Shown: in pieces, positions 61,540 through 64,000 of the stretch | Layout of the letters: every line of letters begins with the position of its first letter | How positions within the stretch are numbered: the first letter of the stretch is position 1 | Assembly (NCBI GenBank): GCA_965216645.1 | Contig: CBDCGJ010000022.1 | Span: forward strand, 79,487 to 143,486 | Source of the DNA: CBDCGJ01 sp965216645 | GTDB taxonomy: Bacteria > Pseudomonadota > Alphaproteobacteria > GCA-2731375 | DNA length: 64,000 nucleotides | Direction of reading: 5' to 3' | Made by a program: the position numbers and the translations under genes | The notes under the pieces: model-generated | Database searches by the model: none | What the model was told of the DNA's origin: nothing | The model's input: only the letters and a program-made list of their open reading frames with translations

Positions 61540-61726
61540 CGGCGGGGAGCCGCTGCGGTCGTCGTGAGTCTCATCGAGTGAACATGGCAAATGCGTATCC
61601 GCCCCGCACAGGGGGACGAGCACTGCGGGCGAACGGATGTAGACGCCGTGCCGGCCGAATCTTCCGGTCGCGGCGCCCCGTATCGATGGCGCAACCACGG
61701 ACCCTTCCACGCCACGGGGATTCGAG

Positions 61727-64000
61727 ATGATCGAACGAGTCGGCCGAGACCTCAAATACAGCTTCCGCATGCTGGGCAAGAACCCCCTGTTCACGATCGC
61801 GGCCATCGCGACGCTGGCGCTGGGGATCGGGCTGAACGCCGCCACGTTCTCCGCGGTGAGCGGGATTCTGCTGCGGCCGCTCGGAGGGACCGAAAACCTC
61901 GAGGAGCTCGTCCAGATCTATCGCGAGTGGCCGGGCATGGAGTACGGCTCGACCTCCATCCCCCACTACCAGGACCTGAGAGATCGGACGGGCGACGCGT
62001 TCGAGAGCCTCGCGGCCTGGACGTTCACCGAGCTGTCCCTCGCCACCGCCGGCACGACCGAGCGCCTGATGGGCATGATCGTGAGTGCGAACTTCTTCCA
62101 GACATACGGGGTGCAGCCGACCCTCGGGCGCGCCTTCATCCCCGGCGAGGAGGACGTCGGCCCCGGCGCGCACCCCGTGATCGTCCTGGGTCACACGTAC
62201 TGGCAGTCGCGCTTCGGAGGGGACGAGGAGGTGATCGGCCGGATCGTCAATCTCAACGGACAGCCGTTCGAGATCGTCGGCGTGGCTCCCGCGAGCTTCA
62301 AGGGGCCGGTGAACTTCGCCGACACCCCCGTTTATCTCCCGATCATGATGCAGCCGCAGGTTTCTCAGTTCAGCTCGATCGAGGAGCGGGGGAACAACAA
62401 CCTGACGGCGGTGGGGCGGCTCCGGGACGGCGTCCCGCTGGAGCGCGCCGCTCAGGTGCTCGAAGGGGTGTTGACGCAACTACTTGCCGAGTTCCCGGAC
62501 GATTACGACACCCAGCTCGGCCACACGCTCGTGCGGCAGTCCGAGGCCGGCATCCACCCGATGTTCAGGACCGCCAGCCTCGGCATGAGCACGGTCATCA
62601 TGATCGTCGTCGGCCTGTTGCTCCTCATCGCCTGCGTGAATGTGGCCAACCTGTTCCTCGCCCGAGCCCGCGAACGGCGGCGCGAGATGGGTCTGCGGCT
62701 GAGCCTTGGAGCGGGTCCGCGCACGATCGTGCAGCAGTTGCTCACCGAGAGCCTCGTGTTCTCGGTCATCGCCGGTGCGGCGGGGCTCGGTCTGGCCCAT
62801 GTGGCGACCCGGTTTCTGAGCGGGATCCGGCCGCCCATCGACGGCCCCTGGCATTTCCAGGTGGAGCTCGACCCGTCGGTGCTGCTGTTCACGCTGTTGG
62901 TTTCGGTCGCCGCGGGCGTGCTGTTCGGCCTCGCGCCCGCCCTGCAGGCCGCGCGGCCGGACACCGTCTCCGCGGTCAAGGGGGCGTCGGCTGACCGGCC
63001 CGGGCGATCCCGAGCCAGCAGCGCCCTCGTTGTGGTGCAGATGGCGCTGTCGCTCCTGCTGCTTATCAGCTCGGGGCTGTTCCTCCGTAGCCTTCAGGGG
63101 GCGACCGAGATCGACCCGGGGTTCGAGCAGCCCGCCGGGCTCGTCCTCACATCGATCGACCCGGGACTGCAGGGGTACGACGATGACCGGTCGCGCGCGT
63201 TCCAGGACCGGCTGATCGAAAGGGTTCGCGCCCTGCCGGAGGTAAGCGCGGCGGCCCTCACCAATACCGTGCCGCTCGGTCTGAGCCAGTCGGACAGAGG
63301 CGTCTCGGTGCCCGGCTACGAGTTCTCGGAGGGAGAGCGGCGAAGCCTCGACTACGCGATGATCACCGAGGGCTACCTCGATGTCATGGGGATCCGTCTC
63401 GTCGAGGGCCGCGCGTTCGAGACGCGCGACGACGAGAACGCCCCGCCGGTCCTCATCGTCAACCGCCGATTTTCGGAACGCTTCTGGCCCGGCGAATCGG
63501 CGATCGGGAAGACGGTCCGGACGGCGGGCACGGATCACGAGGTCATCGGGGTCGTCGAGACCGGAAAATATCGCAGCCTCGGAGAGGACCCGAGCGAGTA
63601 CTTCTATATGTCCCAACGTCAGCGATTCCGGTCGGCGGTGACCGTGGTCGCCCGCTCGAGCGGCGACCCCGGCGTCACCCTGCGCCGAATCCAGCAGACG
63701 GTTCGCGAGCTGGACCCCGACATGCCCGTCTACGATGCGCGTACCATGGAGGACCACATGGGGCTGGCCCTGCTGCCCGCGCGGCTCGGGGGCTCGGTCC
63801 TCGGCCTCTTCGGACTCCTGGGACTGGTGCTGGCCGCCGTCGGGATCTATGGGGTGATGGCCTACTCGGTCGCGCAGCGGACGAAAGAGATCGGGATACG
63901 GGTCGCGATCGGGGCCGATCGCGGAAAGGTGTTGGGACTCGTGTTGCGCGAGGGGATGAAGCTGGCGGTTTTCGGTACGGTGCTGGGGCTCGTCGCCGCG
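61727..64000 (+). CDS. Large ABC-type permease, MacB/FtsX family, cut by window end
   Basis: 758 codons are present without a stop, so the C-terminus lies past 64000. The arrangement is that of the other two permeases: first TM KNPLFTIAAIATLALGIGL, a MacB periplasmic domain, a TM group with CVNVANLFLARARERRRE, a second large domain, and a final TM group beginning GLFGLLGLVLAAVGIYGVM with KEIGIRVAIGA. It is an orphan duplicated permease with no ATPase beside it. ATG 61727 has GGGGA upstream. Divergent from the TM/TPR gene by 187 bases, in which I see no clear promoter boxes. Confidence 0.9.
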   Translation, partial: MIERVGRDLKYSFRMLGKNPLFTIAAIATLALGIGLNAATFSAVSGILLRPLGGTENLEELVQIYREWPGMEYGSTSIPHYQDLRDRTGDAFESLAAWTFTELSLATAGTTERLMGMIVSANFFQTYGVQPTLGRAFIPGEEDVGPGAHPVIVLGHTYWQSRFGGDEEVIGRIVNLNGQPFEIVGVAPASFKGPVNFADTPVYLPIMMQPQVSQFSSIEERGNNNLTAVGRLRDGVPLERAAQVLEGVLTQLLAEFPDDYDTQLGHTLVRQSEAGIHPMFRTASLGMSTVIMIVVGLLLLIACVNVANLFLARARERRREMGLRLSLGAGPRTIVQQLLTESLVFSVIAGAAGLGLAHVATRFLSGIRPPIDGPWHFQVELDPSVLLFTLLVSVAAGVLFGLAPALQAARPDTVSAVKGASADRPGRSRASSALVVVQMALSLLLLISSGLFLRSLQGATEIDPGFEQPAGLVLTSIDPGLQGYDDDRSRAFQDRLIERVRALPEVSAAALTNTVPLGLSQSDRGVSVPGYEFSEGERRSLDYAMITEGYLDVMGIRLVEGRAFETRDDENAPPVLIVNRRFSERFWPGESAIGKTVRTAGTDHEVIGVVETGKYRSLGEDPSEYFYMSQRQRFRSAVTVVARSSGDPGVTLRRIQQTVRELDPDMPVYDARTMEDHMGLALLPARLGGSVLGLFGLLGLVLAAVGIYGVMAYSVAQRTKEIGIRVAIGADRGKVLGLVLREGMKLAVFGTVLGLVAA

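Noticed and set aside
62480..63757. A 425-codon open frame on the - strand
   Set aside because: Antisense to the permease at 61727, whose domains are clear.
1..64000. CRISPR arrays, tRNA or rRNA genes, insertion sequences
   Set aside because: No regularly spaced repeats, cloverleaf-like segments, or transposase genes were seen on either strand.

Overview
The window is GC-rich (roughly two thirds G+C or more), gene-dense DNA from a free-living bacterium. GTG and TTG starts are frequent, start/stop overlaps of 1-4 bases are common, and I see no tRNA, rRNA, insertion sequence, prophage or CRISPR array. The gene content fits Gemmatimonadota or a related lineage (Acidobacteriota is the alternative): three very large orphan MacB/FtsX-type permeases, PadR regulators beside membrane genes, Ser/Thr kinases with TolB-like and TPR regions, many small lipoproteins, a fused NagB-LmbE protein, a hybrid two-component sensor, and DUF885, M19 and M29-like proteins. 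The lineage is inferred from gene content only; no marker gene is present.

Layout. 1-5.5 kb: tail of an EAL protein, a galactose-oxidase-fold protein lacking the copper ligands, and an L,D-transpeptidase lipoprotein flanked by two related one-TM proteins. 5.5-11.7 kb: NagB-LmbE fusion, divergent kinase with TPRs, DUF4382 lipoprotein. 11.8-18.6 kb: alpha-toroid protein with a membrane partner, FKBP lipoprotein, SGNH-like protein, CDF metal transporter, DUF885 lipoprotein. 18.6-28.8 kb: permease, SLC13 transporter with four RCK_C domains, TAP-like hydrolase, small lipoprotein ending in a clear terminator, beta-lactamase-like hydrolase and a HI0933-type flavoprotein that appears to start at CTG. 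28.8-31.6 kb: a doubly frameshifted zinc-ribbon-like protein and a beta-barrel/cupredoxin group. 31.7-40.4 kb: permease with its PadR regulator, several secreted proteins, a second kinase and a response regulator. 40.5-50 kb: 1426-residue hybrid sensor, M29-like lipoprotein, PadR operon with a two-repeat operator candidate, cation exchanger and SUMF1-domain protein. 58-64 kb: queuosine genes queD-queE, SnoaL-like protein, M19 dipeptidase, TM/TPR protein and a third permease cut by the window end.

The most interesting region is 50.1-56.7 kb: one tightly coupled operon with an enoyl-reductase-type SDR, KAS III, FabA-type and FabZ-type dehydratases, KAS I/II, a dedicated ACP, a PlsC-like acyltransferase, a 4'-phosphopantetheinyl transferase and an aquaporin, followed at once by a ceramide-glucosyltransferase-like GT2. 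It looks like a self-contained pathway that makes an unusual acyl chain on its own carrier and moves it to a lipid, possibly then glycosylated. It has no ketoreductase or malonyl transferase, so it would have to borrow these from primary metabolism. The product cannot be read from the sequence.

Several genes (28770-29780, 30411-30663, 53071-54368, perhaps 60919-61539) are broken by single-base shifts, most of them at runs of three or four G or C. This is more typical of consensus errors than of decay, and it should be settled before the genes are called pseudogenes.
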